A stretch of 64,000 nucleotides of DNA from Chloranthus sessilifolius (GCA_021018995.1 CM037588.1:139869725-139933724); one strand, 5' to 3'. Positions 1-12,100 are shown, numbered from the stretch's first letter. Translations and numbers: made by a program. Notes: a model not told the origin generated them from the letters alone.

Positions 1-627
1 TAATCCCTTGGAAGTTAGATTCAAATTGTTTTCTCAATTCGTCGGAAAGAAGTATAGCAATCACTTCTTCGATGATAATCATATTTTTACTATAAATTAA
101 TATGGTAACAAGGTATTCATAAGATGCAGACAATGAGGTGAGAAAGAGAAGTGTAAGATCTTCTTCAAGTTTCACCTCAATACTCAATAGTTCACTAACT
201 ATTTTATTCAACGAATTCAAATGGTCATGAATACGCGTACCAGCCTTCATACGAAGGGTGTAGAGTGGCTTATTCACGAAGAGTCTGTTTCACAACGACT
301 TTGTCATGTAGAGATATTCCATCTTCTTTCATAGATCAACGGTCATCTTCTCATGAAGAATATTGTACAGAACTTCATCGGACAAGCACAATCGGATAGT
401 ACTTATGACTCTCTTATCAATAGATATTCACTCTTCATCGGACGTCTCTGCCTTCTTCCCTATCTCTTTTTCAAGTAGGGCATCATCAATGCCGTGTTAG
501 ACAAGGAGATTTGTGACCTTGACTTGCCACAAAGTGAAGTTATTCTTTCTCACAAACTTCTCCACCTCGAATCGTGCGTTCGAGATCTTTATCGCCATTA
601 TAGCGTAAACCTCTCTCTGATACCACT
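1..627 (-). mobile_element. Ty1/copia element, 5' internal part (leader and gag), fossil
   Basis: Read on the minus strand, this piece resembles the UBN2/retrotran-gag class of copia elements, with phrases such as LYTLRMKAGTRIHDHLNEF and LSDELRKQFESNFQG near the left edge. The element runs off the left end of the window, so pol is not seen. A tRNA primer-binding site and an LTR follow to the right, which fixes the orientation. The gag reading frame looks broken in more than one place. Confidence 0.8.
611..625 (-). promoter_or_regulatory. Primer-binding site of the copia element
   Basis: The reverse complement reads TGGTATCAGAGAGAG, which matches the 3' end of plant initiator methionine tRNA (TGGTATCAGAGC) over its first ten or so bases. 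It lies two bases from the inner LTR border (CCTAACA on the minus strand). Confidence 0.8.
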
Positions 628-1800
628 TGTTAGGAATTTTACCCACTCTACCGAACTCCCGATCGCGATGAATGCGAAAAAATGAGAAAATACAAAAAAA
701 TAATCACACACAACACAAAGATTTACATGGTTCACCCAATCGAGGTCTACGTCCACGAGAGTATATGCACTATTTATGAGCATTTACAACGCACACACTC
801 TCTTCTCTCTAGTGCAAACTCAATCAAGATCAAACACGATCTTCAACAGTAAAACTACTGTTAAACCAAGGACGATGTCATTCAAATAATAGAGAAGAGA
901 TCTGTCAGAATATAGTAACGATCCCGACACAAGAACGACTTCAATCGGATTTTTAATCCCCAAGTAATTCTTCAATATCTTGCATCTCAAAGTATTCTCA
1001 CAATTTTCTCTCTTGAAAACTCTCTCAAAGTAATTTCTGGAACCCTAGAGAAAACCTTCTGCTAATAGGCACCAGTGCAAACTCAATCAAGATCAAACAC
1101 GATCTTCAACAATAAAACTACTGTTAAACCAAGGATGATGTCCTTCAAATAATAGAGAAGAGATCTGCCAGAATATAGTAACGATCCTGACACAAGAACG
1201 ACTTCAATCAGATTTTTAATCCCCAAGTAATTCTTCAATATCTTGCATCTCAAAGTATTCTCACAGTTTTCTCTCTTAAAAACTCTCTCAAAGTAATTTC
1301 TGAAACCCTTGAGAGAACCTTCTGCTAATAGGCACCAGTGCAAACTCAATCAAGATCAAACATGATCTTCAACAGTAAAACTACTGTTAAACCAATGATA
1401 ATGTCCTTCAAATAATAGAGAAGAGATCTGCCAGAATATGGTAACGATCCCGACACAAGAACGACTTCAAATCGAATTTTTAATCCCCAAGTAATTCTTC
1501 AATATCTTGCATCTCAAAGTATTCTCACAGTTTTCTCTCTTGAAAACTCTCTCAAAGTAATTTCTGGAACCTTAGAGAAAACCTTTTGCTAATAGGCATC
1601 AAAACCCTTTTGGAAACTTGATCTAGAAAATCTTCTAAAATAGCGAAGTATTCAAATTGCGAAACTGAACCTGCCAAGAAACAATCGATCGATTTTAACA
1701 CTTCAATCGATCTCGTTCAGTTCGTGAGCAGCCAAACATTAAATGCTCAACTCGATTGATCGACTTCCCAGGTTTGATTGATCAATTTCCACCAGTGCAT
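628..1800 (-). repeat. 5' LTR of the copia element (outer end not located)
   Basis: The inner border is at 628 (TGTTAGGAATTT on the plus strand), directly next to the primer-binding site. The LTR contains the 263 bp tandem array and, from about 1685 to 1790, several CGAT/TCGA-type short palindromes such as ATCGATCGAT and TCGATTGATCGA. I could not place the outer TG end or a target duplication, so the right limit is a guess. Confidence 0.6.
815..1603. repeat. Three tandem copies of a 263 bp unit inside the copia LTR
   Basis: The units begin at 815, 1078 and 1341, each at GCAAACTCAATCAAGATC, and each ends near GCTAATAGGCACCAGTG. The period is exactly 263 bases for both steps, and the copies differ at only a few percent of positions. 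This implies recent tandem expansion within the LTR. Confidence 0.95.
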
Positions 1801-2196
1801 TGGGATTAAACCTTATTCAACAAACTATTCATGTGGTGAATGCGCTAGTAAATCTCTTTTAAGGCTATATAGAATAATTCGTTTGTATTGCCATCATAGG
1901 ATTCACGATTTTCAAGTGAGCATGAGTCTATGTCAATTATTGAACATACTTGTGAATTAATATGATGCACCTTTTACTTTATGAATACATTAGACTCGAG
2001 CATGTAATAAATGCATGAATCTCAAGATGATAAATTGCTGATTTAGAAAATCGTGGAGATGAGATTCCTCTTTTTGAAAATGATGGTTCCCAAAAGAAGA
2101 GAAATCGTGGATGGTCAGACTACCACGAATGCTGAGAAATAATTTTGTATGGAGATGATTGGTCGTTCTTGATGAAATGATCTCATGAAATTTCAA
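1801..2196. other. AT-rich sequence without a recognised gene
   Basis: I see no convincing coding frame, splice pattern or known repeat. The left part may still belong to the copia LTR. Short open frames here are what chance predicts. Confidence 0.5.
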
Positions 2197-2390
2197 GGGG
2201 TTAGGTGAGCTGGCCAGGTACCTGCTTCTAAAAGCAGGAGACCTGAGTTCAAATCTCCTCCCCCCCTTGAAGCCACCTTAGAGATGTATATTTTGTGATG
2301 AATTTGGAGTGCGCATATGCCCTTGAAATTAGGCGGGTGCTCTAAGAGGCCTGAATACCCAAGTTATAAAAAAAAAAAAAAAAAAAAAAA
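2197..2390 (+). mobile_element. tRNA-derived SINE
   Basis: An RNA polymerase III A-box-like stretch lies at about 2201-2219 (TTAGGTGAGCTGGCCAGGT). A clear B box, GAGTTCAAATC, lies at 2245-2255. A unique body of about 110 bp follows and ends in an A tract at 2368-2390. This order (A box, B box, body, poly-A) is the plant SINE layout. No clean target duplication is visible around it. Confidence 0.75.
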
Positions 2391-3247
2391 TCCCATGTGG
2401 TCAGATGGATTCAAGACAATCGTCCGTGATATAGTACATCCTTAATTGGAAGTAAACAGGTCTCTCCCCAAGACCCAAGATAGGTAAAAGAGAAAACAAA
2501 AGCGTGATGTTCTGTAGTGACCCTACTTTTTTCTATATTAGTAGTTGAGTTTCCATTAGTAGAAAAAGGTATCACTTGGGATCACAGGTCTAAAGAGTGA
2601 GGTGCTTAACCAAGATGAAAAATGAAAAAAAAAAAAAAAAAAAACATGGTTTGGTAAAACAAAAATGAAGGGAGGAACCCCCTACCCTAGACATAGAGTC
2701 CTAAGGAGGGAAAAACAGGGCCACCCAATGTCGCTCAGAGCCCGAAAGTGAGCCTTTGAGAGTGGCTCAGTCATAAAACCACCTTCCAAGCTCATTAGTA
2801 ATTACCATGACCGAAGTGAGGAGCTTCCCATAAAAATAGACGCAAATTTCTTTCCCTCGAGATGGCCCAAAAGGTGATAACTAGGATAATGTTGAGGGTG
2901 AGACTTCAACTGGTTGGGCAGAATTCGGCGACCAAAGTACTGCATGACTTTGGAAGGCAACTCTGAATTTGTAGATAGTAACCTTGCTTTTTAAAACCTT
3001 TAACTATTTGACCTTTATCAAAACTTTTTACCTGTTTGACTTTAACTGTTGAAGGATCAAAATTTGATCTGCATAGGTGACCCTATCTACCACTACGATG
3101 AACATCACATAATCAGGTGTAGATGTATATGTAAGTCAGTAAGTGTACCCACACCTAAGCAACTACTAAACGCACGTGGGCCAGATGGGGTGCCCTTAGA
3201 AATTGAGAGGCGCGGTGTGTGGATGGACTAACCACACATACTAGAGC
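2391..3247. other. Intergenic sequence with two A tracts, no recognised gene
   Basis: This stretch holds a second A run near 2625-2644 and GC-richer text around 2690-2960, but no frame that looks coding. It may be a decayed transposon or transcript copy. I recognise no family. Confidence 0.4.
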
Positions 3248-3499
3248 TCTACCCTTTTTGTTATAATAATAATAAAGAGAAAATTAGAAGAACAACCCTG
3301 AGAAAGAAACGTTTTAGCCTATTATCCAGGCTGCAAACGTTTTAGAGGATCAGGCATTTGCTATTTGCCGTACTCTAAATTTCCGTGAGATTGTTAAAAG
3401 AGGCACACGTGCGACTAATTAAATCCCTACAAATTTATTGAAATGCCCTTCTATAAAGGGTAAAATAGAAGCTGAGTTTCCTGCGCAGCTCCCTTCTCT

Positions 3500-3920
3500 G
3501 CCGGTTGGTTCGAAGAACATGTGCTGTGCTCGTGGTTATTGAAGAAGAAGACGGTGTTCGTGGTTATTGGTTATTGAAGAAGACGACGCCGTTCATTTGG
3601 TCGCCGGAGATTGAAGAAGAAGACGGTGCTCGTGCTGTGCTCATGGTTATTGAAGAAGAAGACGGTGCTCGTGGTTATTGGTTATTGAACATGTGCTATG
3701 CTCGTGGTTATTGAAGAAGACGACGCCGTTCATTTGGTCGCCGGAGCTGCCGTTTAGGTAAAATCAATTTTGAGCTCCCTTCTCCAGTTCTCCTGCACAG
3801 ATCTAAAGGCTCTGGACCTCACCTCGACATCTCGCACAAACAACATTCTCTGCCGTTTGTCGACGCCGTTCATTTGGTCGCTTGAGTCATTGCTTAGGTA
3901 AAATCAATTTTGAGTTTTGC
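3500..3920 (+). repeat. Imperfect tandem duplications in a GC-richer island
   Basis: The phrase GTTATTGAAGAAGAAGACGG recurs at about 3536 and 3647, and CGACGCCGTTCATTTGGTCG recurs at about 3583, 3720 and 3860. TAGGTAAAATCAATTTTGAG occurs twice, near 3755 and 3896, about 140 bases apart. A short open frame (3505-3714) translates the repeat as a VIEEEDGARGYW-like motif. The TAGGTAAAAT phrases look like splice donors, so this may be a duplicated first exon and donor of a captured gene. Confidence 0.6.
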
Positions 3921-4066
3921 ATACCTTATGTTTGATAGAATGCCTCATAGAATTGAAGCTAAATTTTAGGATACCAAGTCATACCTTATGTTATTTAGTT
4001 GTTATTAATTTAGGCTATCTAAGTTGCCTACTTTTTGTTTGATGAAATCCCTCATAGAACACAATT

Positions 4067-4264
4067 TCAGGATAGATGAAGAGACTTGCTCAGTCCCTTT
4101 CTAGAAGCTCCTTCAGCTAAGGTCTCACTGCTCATTACATAATCAACGGCTGAGGTGATGCCATAGAAAAATATATTCATCCCATAATCAAAACCACGCA
4201 ATTTCCCATCCTTCACCTTGAGCTTCTTGGCAAGCTTCTTTTCCAATTCGAGATCCTCTTCCAC
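4067..4264 (-). pseudogene. Gene fragment resembling a nucleolar MIF4G/MA3 protein (NOM1/SGD1-like)
   Basis: The translated minus strand has a lysine-rich block, EEDLELEKKLAKKLKVKDGK followed by LRGFDYGMNIFFYG and SAVDYVM. From memory this resembles the conserved segment E-x-L-E-K-K-L-A-K-K-L-K-V-K-x-G-K-L-R-G-D-D-D-G-hn in plant nucleolar MIF4G-domain proteins. Only about 60 residues are present and no neighbouring exon is seen. It is therefore a fragment, possibly carried by the surrounding Helitron. The family name is a recognition from memory and could be wrong. Confidence 0.35.
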
Positions 4265-4618
4265 GTAAATTATACCTCTTCATCTCCCAAGGTTTTGTTA
4301 TGTATTTTGTCTCGCAATAAGGTTGGTGTCTTTGGTCAATCTCGCCAAGACGTTGGTCAAATCTTAGGGGATGCACATGCGTATTTGAAGACCCAAATCA
4401 ATTAAAGTGCTAGTTTGACGGTTTACCAAATTTGTGGGAATAATATTTTTTTGAGATGGATGGGGAGAGATGGGGAGAGTGGATGAGGTCATAGCTCTGG
4501 ATAATATGCGAGTATCTAATACAAATTAGAAGAGAGAGATAGAGACGGAGACCGTTTTTGTCACCTTAATAGATAGGAAAGAGGAGGCTTGGTCCCGGGT
4601 CTTTAGATTGAACCCTAA

Positions 4619-4988
4619 GGCCTCGTTTGTTTAGCCAAATTTGGTAGGAATATGAGAGTAGAAAGTTTCTAAGCGGTATGGGGTTTTCTTGCGTGCATGT
4701 AAAAGCTGGGACCTACACAAATTTCGCGAATTTCGTGAAAATAGTCGAATTAGTCAAACAAAATTTCAAAGAAATTTTGACGTTTTCGGTAATTTGATAT
4801 TTTTCAAACGAAATTTATGATATTATGGTAAATTCGAAATTTCAAAGATATTTTATCATGAATTTTTTTTTTCCCAAATAAATTGATAACTTAGCCAAAT
4901 ATTTTGATAAATTAAAAAAATTTCAGCATTTTTTTTCATGAAATTATTTATTTCCTGAATAAATTGATAATTTAGCCAAAAGAGGCAC
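4619..4988. repeat. Possible AT-rich MITE
   Basis: GCCTCGTTTGTTTAGCCAAA on the left is roughly mirrored by TTTAGCCAAAAGAGGC on the right, and the interior is very AT-rich with repeated AATTGATAA..TTAGCCAAA phrases. No exact target duplication is visible, so the assignment is weak. Confidence 0.3.
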
Positions 4989-6239
4989 TCACAAAACGGC
5001 GTGGGATGCTTAACTGTGAATGGAACCTATTATATCAGCGGGTAGAGTGTGGAGGTTTTTTCCCCTCAACAATGTGGGACTATATGGATCGTAAAAAACA
5101 GCAATGGGTACCATTATACTCACTCCCTTAGTTGCTTTCTCACCCCACCTTCTTCAGCTGGTAATCATTGGCTGCCCTTGAATCTGATGGTGAAGGTCAT
5201 TTTTCGTCCCCATCTTCTTCACAATGGATCTATGGATCGTGGGGATATCCTCAGACGGTCGATTTTTTACTATACAAGACACACATATCAAAAGTGTGTC
5301 TATGTGCTTATTAATAATTGGGCACTTCCAAAGTCTGACACTGTTGCTCACGTAAATTCAAGGGTTCTAAAATTGGTTGAACGCCATATAAGATTCTGGG
5401 TTTTAACCCAATAGAAATTGTCTTGAGATCTCGCTATATGGCCTCGTAAATGGGTGAACTCGACTAAACCTCAAATGATGCTACTTTGACCATAGTGTTT
5501 ATTAGTTCGGCCCTACATTACTAAGCCTAGGCCCAACCCAAAGTGTTAAGAACAATCAAGCTCAGCTTAAATGTAGAACCTTGAAACATTTGGGATCCGT
5601 AGGTGCCTAACTTTCTCAATTTTTCAGTTCAATGTGTTCTTCTTTTAAATAAAAATTAATAAATGTCGACAGCAAGATTTATATCATAAGAGAATACAAG
5701 CTATACATTAGTTAATGAATTAAAAGAGAACATTCACAACATTTTCCCAGTAAAGTTAATGGTATTAAAAACCTACTATTAAAATTTTCAAAATGGTATT
5801 AAAGACCAATTTGAAATAAAGATGAGCCTTCTTCGATTAAAAGAGGAATCAATAAATAGATTTTTTAGGAATAGGAAACTTTTAAGGAAGGATAAGTATT
5901 TTGAACGTAAGAAGTATAATCCAAGCTCCAAGAATGGAGATCTGGTTGTATTGATGCCCTAAACTATCCTTTTGGCCGGCCATCGCCATCAATGAGATGG
6001 GACAAAGTCCAAAATTCACACGAATCAGATAATCACAATGGTCCGGTTTATCAAGCAAGTGTATGGTGACTATTATCATGAACAACAATCTAAATTTGAT
6101 ACCTTTCAGACAAAAAAAATCTAAAATTTGATTGATGTGAAGTTCATTAAAGGGAGGGTTAGAATCTTTTGTTTGACATGATGGAAATTATGGGATCGTC
6201 AGTTTTAAAGTGAAATGAGTAATTGCATGAGCAACGCTA
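4989..6239. other. Intergenic, part of a recurrent non-coding repeat family
   Basis: Around 5160-5300 the text contains the phrases found at many other places in the window (CAATGGATCT..GGATCGTG, CAGACGGTCGAT, ACACACATAT). The 121-codon open frame at 5049-5414 has no protein-like composition or family resemblance. From 5415 to 6239 I see no gene. Confidence 0.5.
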
Positions 6240-7060
6240 GTTCATCATCATCATTCTCATCATCGATGCCTTGTTGCATATATTTGGGGTTCACTCGTAT
6301 TTATCTACTTAATTCTGTTTGATGTTGTTTCTCAATACTTTTAAGTCTTAATTTTCATCTTTTTCTCCTTCCTTGTGCTTCCATTATTTCAATCTTTTGT
6401 ATATTAGTAGTCGCAGGTGTCCGTTGGACGTGCCCAAACCATCTCAAGTGGCCTTCTTTAATTATCTCTTTTATTGGGGCAACTCCTAAGCTTCCTTTCA
6501 TGTATTCATTTCAAGTAAAGCATTTCTTGTTTTTCTGCAGATCCACCGTAGTATAGACATCTCAGCAACATAAATGTTCATTTAGTCCTTTTCCATAACA
6601 TTTTAGACTATATGATATGTCAAGTCATATCACCATTTTATGAAAAAACGTCCCTTCAAATATAGTGGCACTCGTTGATCACAAAACATTCAACTTGACT
6701 GTCTCCACTTCTTTCACTCTACATTGATCTTATTTGAGATATCCTCTAGCCTATCATCAAGTTGTATCATAAAACCCAAAATGCTGAAATTTATGATATT
6801 GCAACACCAAGTAGTTTTCTGTTTTTACCAAATCATCCTTTAGGTTCTTATATATCCTAAAGTTTACTATTTTTCTATTTTTTTTTAATGTTAATTTCAT
6901 TACTTCTCGACTTTAAGTTCTAATTTGTCAATTTTTTTTTTTCTCATCCCCCCAATCAGTACCATATTATCTGCAAATAACAAATTTCATGGGTCCTCAT
7001 TTATATTTTTGTTATTGTTGATTCATCTATTACCAATGCAAATAATTAAGAATCAAAGAA
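6240..7060 (-). mobile_element. RTE-type LINE, 3' fragment of the reverse transcriptase
   Basis: On the minus strand a decayed reverse transcriptase can be followed. LVIDEST..NEDP and LLFADNMVLIGGM (about 6940-7040) correspond to the family's LVMDELT..EVPW and LFADDIVLI. MKGSLGVAPIKEIIKEGHLR and WFGHVQRTP (about 6420-6500) correspond to the C-terminal RGSLGVAPI..KMxExRLRWFGHV..RP of plant RTE elements. The 3' end finishes in a GAT-rich repeat (plus-strand CATCATCATCATTCTCATCA near 6243), as RTE elements do. Several frameshifts and stops make it inactive, and the 5' two thirds are missing. Confidence 0.75.
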
Positions 7061-8122
7061 GACCATTAACTCAGACTAAGCCTGGCAGGGAATCTCTACA
7101 TTGTTGTGCTATGCTAGTTTGACTATCCAAAATTAAAGTAAATTAAATTGAATTTATATCTTATTTTAACTTCCTTACATATATTGATGCAATAACTACT
7201 ACTAAAAGTGAAGAATGAGATGTTTAAAATTTGGGTCAATTTTGGTTCAAAATACCCCTAATAAACCAGCTCCCCTGGCATACTCTCCTCTCTTGTCTCA
7301 ATCAATTCTTTATATTTATTCAACTTTGACTCTTTATCTACCCCTATAATTTCTACCCTTTTATCACTCAATGATGTTTTTGAAAACATAAATTATTAGT
7401 ATATCCTATCATAGGATTGGGCCTGTATGTCGCCAGGTCGATAATATTGGAACACAAAAAAACTGTATGTGCTATTATATGGTGGCACCTAGCATCTTTT
7501 GACTTTTTATATTGAATTTACATGGTAGCCATTACTTTTAGATTGTTTGACTGCTTGATGAGATAATTTTTTAACTCAAATTTTTGCACCAAAAAGTGTC
7601 GTAAATCAACTATTGAGAGTATCTGGCGACCATCACTTGTCGCCATGAAGAAAATTTTAGCTCCGCCCCTCGATCCATAGATTTCAATTCAAATCAGTAC
7701 TAGTTAGCTAGATCGGGTACCGAAATAATGCTCCATGTTTTGGGTACCACACAAAGATCATCAGTCCATTTTCCAATGATGAAATCAAATTTAATTTTTT
7801 TACATATCATATAAATATAAAATAATTTAATTTATTTATTTATGAAACATAATTCTCATTAAAATTACATACAAAAAATTGGTTTGGGACATATGATCAG
7901 ATGTTATTTCCTCATGGTACACATCCCAAAAAGTGAGCATGACCATGATGAACCATCAAATATGGTTCATATTCATTTTTTGGAATGTCTAGAACGTGTA
8001 ATCAATATCTTATCTAGGATGTATGATGTGAAAGATTGGGCCGAAAAACAATCTCAATCATCATATTAAAAAAAGGTAACTGATTTTTCCTCTGTTTTAA
8101 GACGAGTCACTATAACATAGAA
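7061..8122. other. AT-rich intergenic sequence with repeat-family pieces
   Basis: No gene is recognised. Near 7884-7990 the recurrent phrase ACACATCCCAAAAAGTGA appears, placing another piece of the window's dispersed non-coding family here. Confidence 0.45.
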
Positions 8123-8412
8123 GGTAACACCAGCCTTTTCTTGCACCCGTGAAAGATGGCCCTTGCACCAAGTTTAAAAAAAGCCTTGGTATTTTAGCAA
8201 CGTGTCCCACGCTAAAATACCTAGTCCTTTTTTAAGACTGATTTCAAGGTTTTTTGATCTATAGATCATAAGATTTTGCACTTAATATATTTAAATCATT
8301 GCCCTTCAAATTAAACGGCTTAAATAGTGTCTTCATCGTAGCATAGGTAGCCAAACTTGCAAGTCTTTTAAATTTGGTGCAAGAGGATACTTTCCCAAGT
8401 GCAGGTAGGGTA
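8123..8412. mobile_element. MITE with terminal inverted repeats of about 50 bp
   Basis: The left end, beginning GGTAACACC and containing TTGCACC..GAAAG..CTTGCACCAAGTTTAAAA, matches the reverse complement of the right end (GGTACCCTACCTGCACTTGG then TCTTGCACCAAATTTAAAAG). An inner stem at about 8175-8236 pairs GGTATTTTAGC with GCTAAAATACC around a 12-base loop. No clean target duplication was found. Confidence 0.6.
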
Positions 8413-8812
8413 CCTCAATTCGCGCCAACAGGTTTAATGAAAGCACCAAATCAGAAACTCCTTCAAACCCATTGATTGCTTCGAATCAGAAAATGGAAAT
8501 TGCTTTGCACCCCGATCTTCCACACAAAGGATCTTGATACCATAAGCGTACCATCAGACAAACAATTTTTTCTTCATGTTCTATAGTTTACAATATAAGT
8601 TATATTTTTGTATTTTTTATTATATTTTTTGATAATTTTAAATTATACATAATGAAGACATATGAAACACAATAATAAGTGTGTGCTTTTTTTTGTCTAT
8701 AATAAATTATAAAATATAGTAACGAACACTTGAAATACTATATTTGTTTTATATTCAAATCACCCGATAGATGCCTAAAAACCAAGTTTAATCATTTAAA
8801 GGTCCTAATATA

Positions 8813-8843
8813 CACGTGCATTTGCACGTGCCTTTTTACTAGT
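8813..8843 (+). other. Helitron 3' terminus
   Basis: CACGTGCA (8813-8820) and TGCACGTG (8823-8830) form a perfect stem with a 2-base loop. After 8 bases comes CTAG (8839-8842) and then T (8843). Hairpin, short spacer, CTRR and a 3' T are the defining Helitron end. Confidence 0.7.
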
Positions 8844-9141
8844 CTATGCTCAGTGTAGGTATATGTTGTTTTCAATATCAGTCATGTATCCGCATTCTCT
8901 CTTTAACAATTCTGTTTGTGCAACTCGTATGATCTCTTAGATTCTCTTATGTGCTTCGATTTTGCAAGTTACAGTTGTTGTAGGCTACAACATATTATCA
9001 CCAATTGTCATCCTGCACCTATTTAAATTTGGAGGTGGAGAAAATGGTATGGTCTCCGTCAATAATGTTTGAATTACTATCTTTGGTGTAATAATGTAAA
9101 AATATGACATTGTACGTTAAAAATTCTTCACCGCTTTTCAG
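8844..9141. other. Short intergenic stretch before the protease gene
   Basis: No exon is recognised, although the gene that follows opens with a splice acceptor, so at least one 5' exon should lie to the left. A polypyrimidine run and TTTTCAG at 9135-9141 form that acceptor. Confidence 0.5.
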
Positions 9142-12100
9142 GATCTCCTGAGATGCAATATGAAGAAGATGAGTTACTTCCTCGGTGACTTATCCACCCA
9201 AGAGAGGGAAGGAATCAAATGCACAGCATTCTCACCTCTCCTTGCATTGTTTAGAGTGCCTATTTGTCCCAATTTAATTTTTTGGATTATTGAAAACATT
9301 GAAATTGAGAGCGGGGTCTTAGTAGTCGGGGATAGGAGAATAAGATTTGAAGAGTTTGAGATTGAATTAGTTATAGGTCTAAAACTTGAGGGTTGGAGCG
9401 GTGGTGATCAACCAAATTCAAATACAAATGACTCCGAGATAAAGACGTTCATTATTAGACACTTTGCGAAAGCATCCGATATTGGTAGAGACGAAATCCT
9501 GGCGGCACTTTCTAAATCAGATTCGATAACAGAGTCAAAAGATTTTATACGATTGTCACTTTTGTACTTTATTGCGTGCTTTTTGCTTCCCAACCATGAC
9601 AAGAAAGTTGATATTATTTATTTCGAAATGGTTTGGGACATTCAGAAATTCAATAAATTTGCATGGGGGAAGTTAGTGTATGACTTCTTAATGGGGTCTT
9701 TGAATAAATGTGCTTCGAACTATAAGTTGACGAAGACTCACACTGCTGTCGAAGGGTGCGCATTTGCGCTCCAGGTAGCTTCCTCATGACTAGTTTTTCA
9801 TCCAATTCAAATAGTTTAAATTCAATATTGTAAAAAGAGCATAATATTGTTCGTGACATCATCGCAGATATGGGCTTATGAGCATTTCCCAAACTTAGCT
9901 TCGCCGCAAGCTACAATGATTGTCCCAAGATACTTGAGGTATCCAAAGATTCAAAGGCAAAATCGCTCATTTTACGAGGCCGCTTTTATAAATCCCAAGG
10001 TATGAGGCGTAGTTCTCGTCATGTTACATGTATTGTTTACATGATGCACTAAAAGCTTTTGATAATATTCGCAGATCATTTTCGATATCTCATCCACGTC
10101 ACACGGGAAAGAAGATTACAATATGCGATCGAGTGTGGGCCAAAAGTCTGGTATTAAATGTAATTCTTGTGAGGCTCTAAGAGAACGCGTTAAAGTGATA
10201 GAGCGTGAAGTTGCAAACCTTAAAGTAAGAGCATTGATTTTTCTAGTGTAACGAGTTTCAATATATTTTACCTAGAATAAATCTTCAACTTCTCTAATCT
10301 TATTTTATCGATCTGTACTCAATAAGGACAAGAAAGAGGGGCATCCCATGTGTAAGAATATGCCACCGAAGAGCACATCAATGAAAGTGGGAGAAGAAAG
10401 AGTGCATTCCCCTAAGGAGTCTTGTTACAAAAGTCATAAGCGTACAACGGAAAGCGAAGGAATGGAAGCTCATGAAGGGAAAACATCCGATTATTCATTT
10501 AGATGAGCTTTTAAGAGAAGGTTTTGGAAGAAATCAAAGAGAGCCAAAGGTGACAATATTGAAATCTAATTAATAAGTGAATCTCCATCCTGCTTTCTGA
10601 CAATTTTATTTTATTTTATATAGGTGACAAATATTACTGGTAAGCCACAGAGAAAGAAATATCCTTCGACGTCCTTGAGGTCGCCGTACACGAGTGATAT
10701 TAGGGTAAAGAGAAAAGCTAAAAAGGAGATCGAGCCATGCGAAGGGAAGAATATGACCGATAAGGTAATTTGTAACATTATTTTAATGTATTATATGAGA
10801 TTATGAGTATAATAAAATATCACCAATTTCTTATTTGTTTAACGGTTTAAGTAGGTGCATGTAGAGGAGAGTAATTTGGCGGATGATGACGAGGTATTAT
10901 TCATCATCCCAAAAATTACATGTTAAAATGCACCTGATTTGGTAATACTCACAATTATGAATTTTCTGTTTAGGATCCTAGGGAAAAGATTTTTGGTGAA
11001 AATCTTAATAAGCTAATGACTTACTTAAAGCATCCTTACCCTTTGTCAAAGAAACATCAAAAGTACAATATTAGAAAGCCCGTTGACCTGGTAATAGCAA
11101 ACCCTTCACCCTTTATTCACATTCATAGTTATTCTTGCTTAAGGACTGCATGTGAGGTAGGAATACGGAGTTGGTTTAGGCTTAATGCTTTTGTCTATTG
11201 ATTAGGCTTGCCATTAAGTTAATCACCCACTCTCAGAGGAAGACAATGAATTAGTGGACTCGCATTGGGAAGATCCAGACAATAGGTATGCGAATTCTTT
11301 TATCCACTTCACATTTAAATTTATCGCATATATTTTTGTAACTTAAATACCCTTATTTTGTCGGGATATATATCGAAGTAAAAAGATAAATGTAGATGGT
11401 GTACGCATTTTCTTCCTTGATCAGTTGCAGTCGCTTAAACCGCCAAACTGGGTAGATGGAGTGGTAATGTGCTCTAAAATTCAATTCGTCACCTTAAATA
11501 TTTATCACTCGGTTATCAATTTTAATACCATCTTAATCTATGTGGGCACAGACGATGACAGCATATTTTCATTTGTTAATGAAACGAGAGGATCGGAATG
11601 CAGATGTGTTTCCTAGATGTCATTTCTTCCCTGCGCATTATTTGGCAAGTCTAAAATCGAGTTCCATTATTTGTACCTGACAATACGAGTCATGATTCCC
11701 ATATGTTTCCTATATAATCTATTGTTGATACATGGTAGGAATTGTTGACGCAATTATCGAACGCTCTGATGAAGTGGAGAGAAAATAGAAAATACAAAAA
11801 GTACTACGTTCCTGATGGTCCCCTACCTAAGCAATTTAATATTCCTAATGGTGATCTGAAAATATGGCTCGACTGCATTTGCGACCTCAAAAAAGTTCGA
11901 TGGTTGTCAAGGTATATTTACTTCAAATTCTTATGTAGAGGTGTTAATGAATAGTCTGTTATCAATAATTGTGCAAGGTCCCCAACCCTGTAATTATTTA
12001 TTATGAGGTTGTCACAGGTTTTTTTACCAATATTCAAGGAGGGCCATTGGGCTTTGTTTATCTTATATACTTTAGAGAAGAGAGTAGAGATTTTGGACTC

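Larger units (their letters stand above)
3248..8842 (+). mobile_element. Candidate non-autonomous Helitron
   Basis: The 3' terminus is strong: an 8 bp hairpin at 8813-8830, eight bases, then CTAG at 8839-8842 followed by T. The left limit is tentative. TCTACCCTTTTTGTTATAAT at 3248 followed by an AATAATAAAGAG-type run resembles plant Helitron 5' ends, but the base before it is C instead of the A expected at an A/T insertion site. No Rep-helicase is seen inside, so the element would be non-autonomous, and a LINE fragment and a MITE have accumulated in it. If the 5' end is wrong, only the terminal few hundred bases before 8842 are supported. Confidence 0.4.

Noticed and set aside
2510-2560. TGTAGTGACCCTAC, which resembles the start of a Ty3 LTR
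   Set aside because: No matching CA end, partner LTR, primer-binding site or target duplication could be found.
5049-5414. Open frame of 121 codons on the plus strand
   Set aside because: It runs through dispersed-repeat phrases, has no domain-like composition and has no neighbouring splice or promoter signals.
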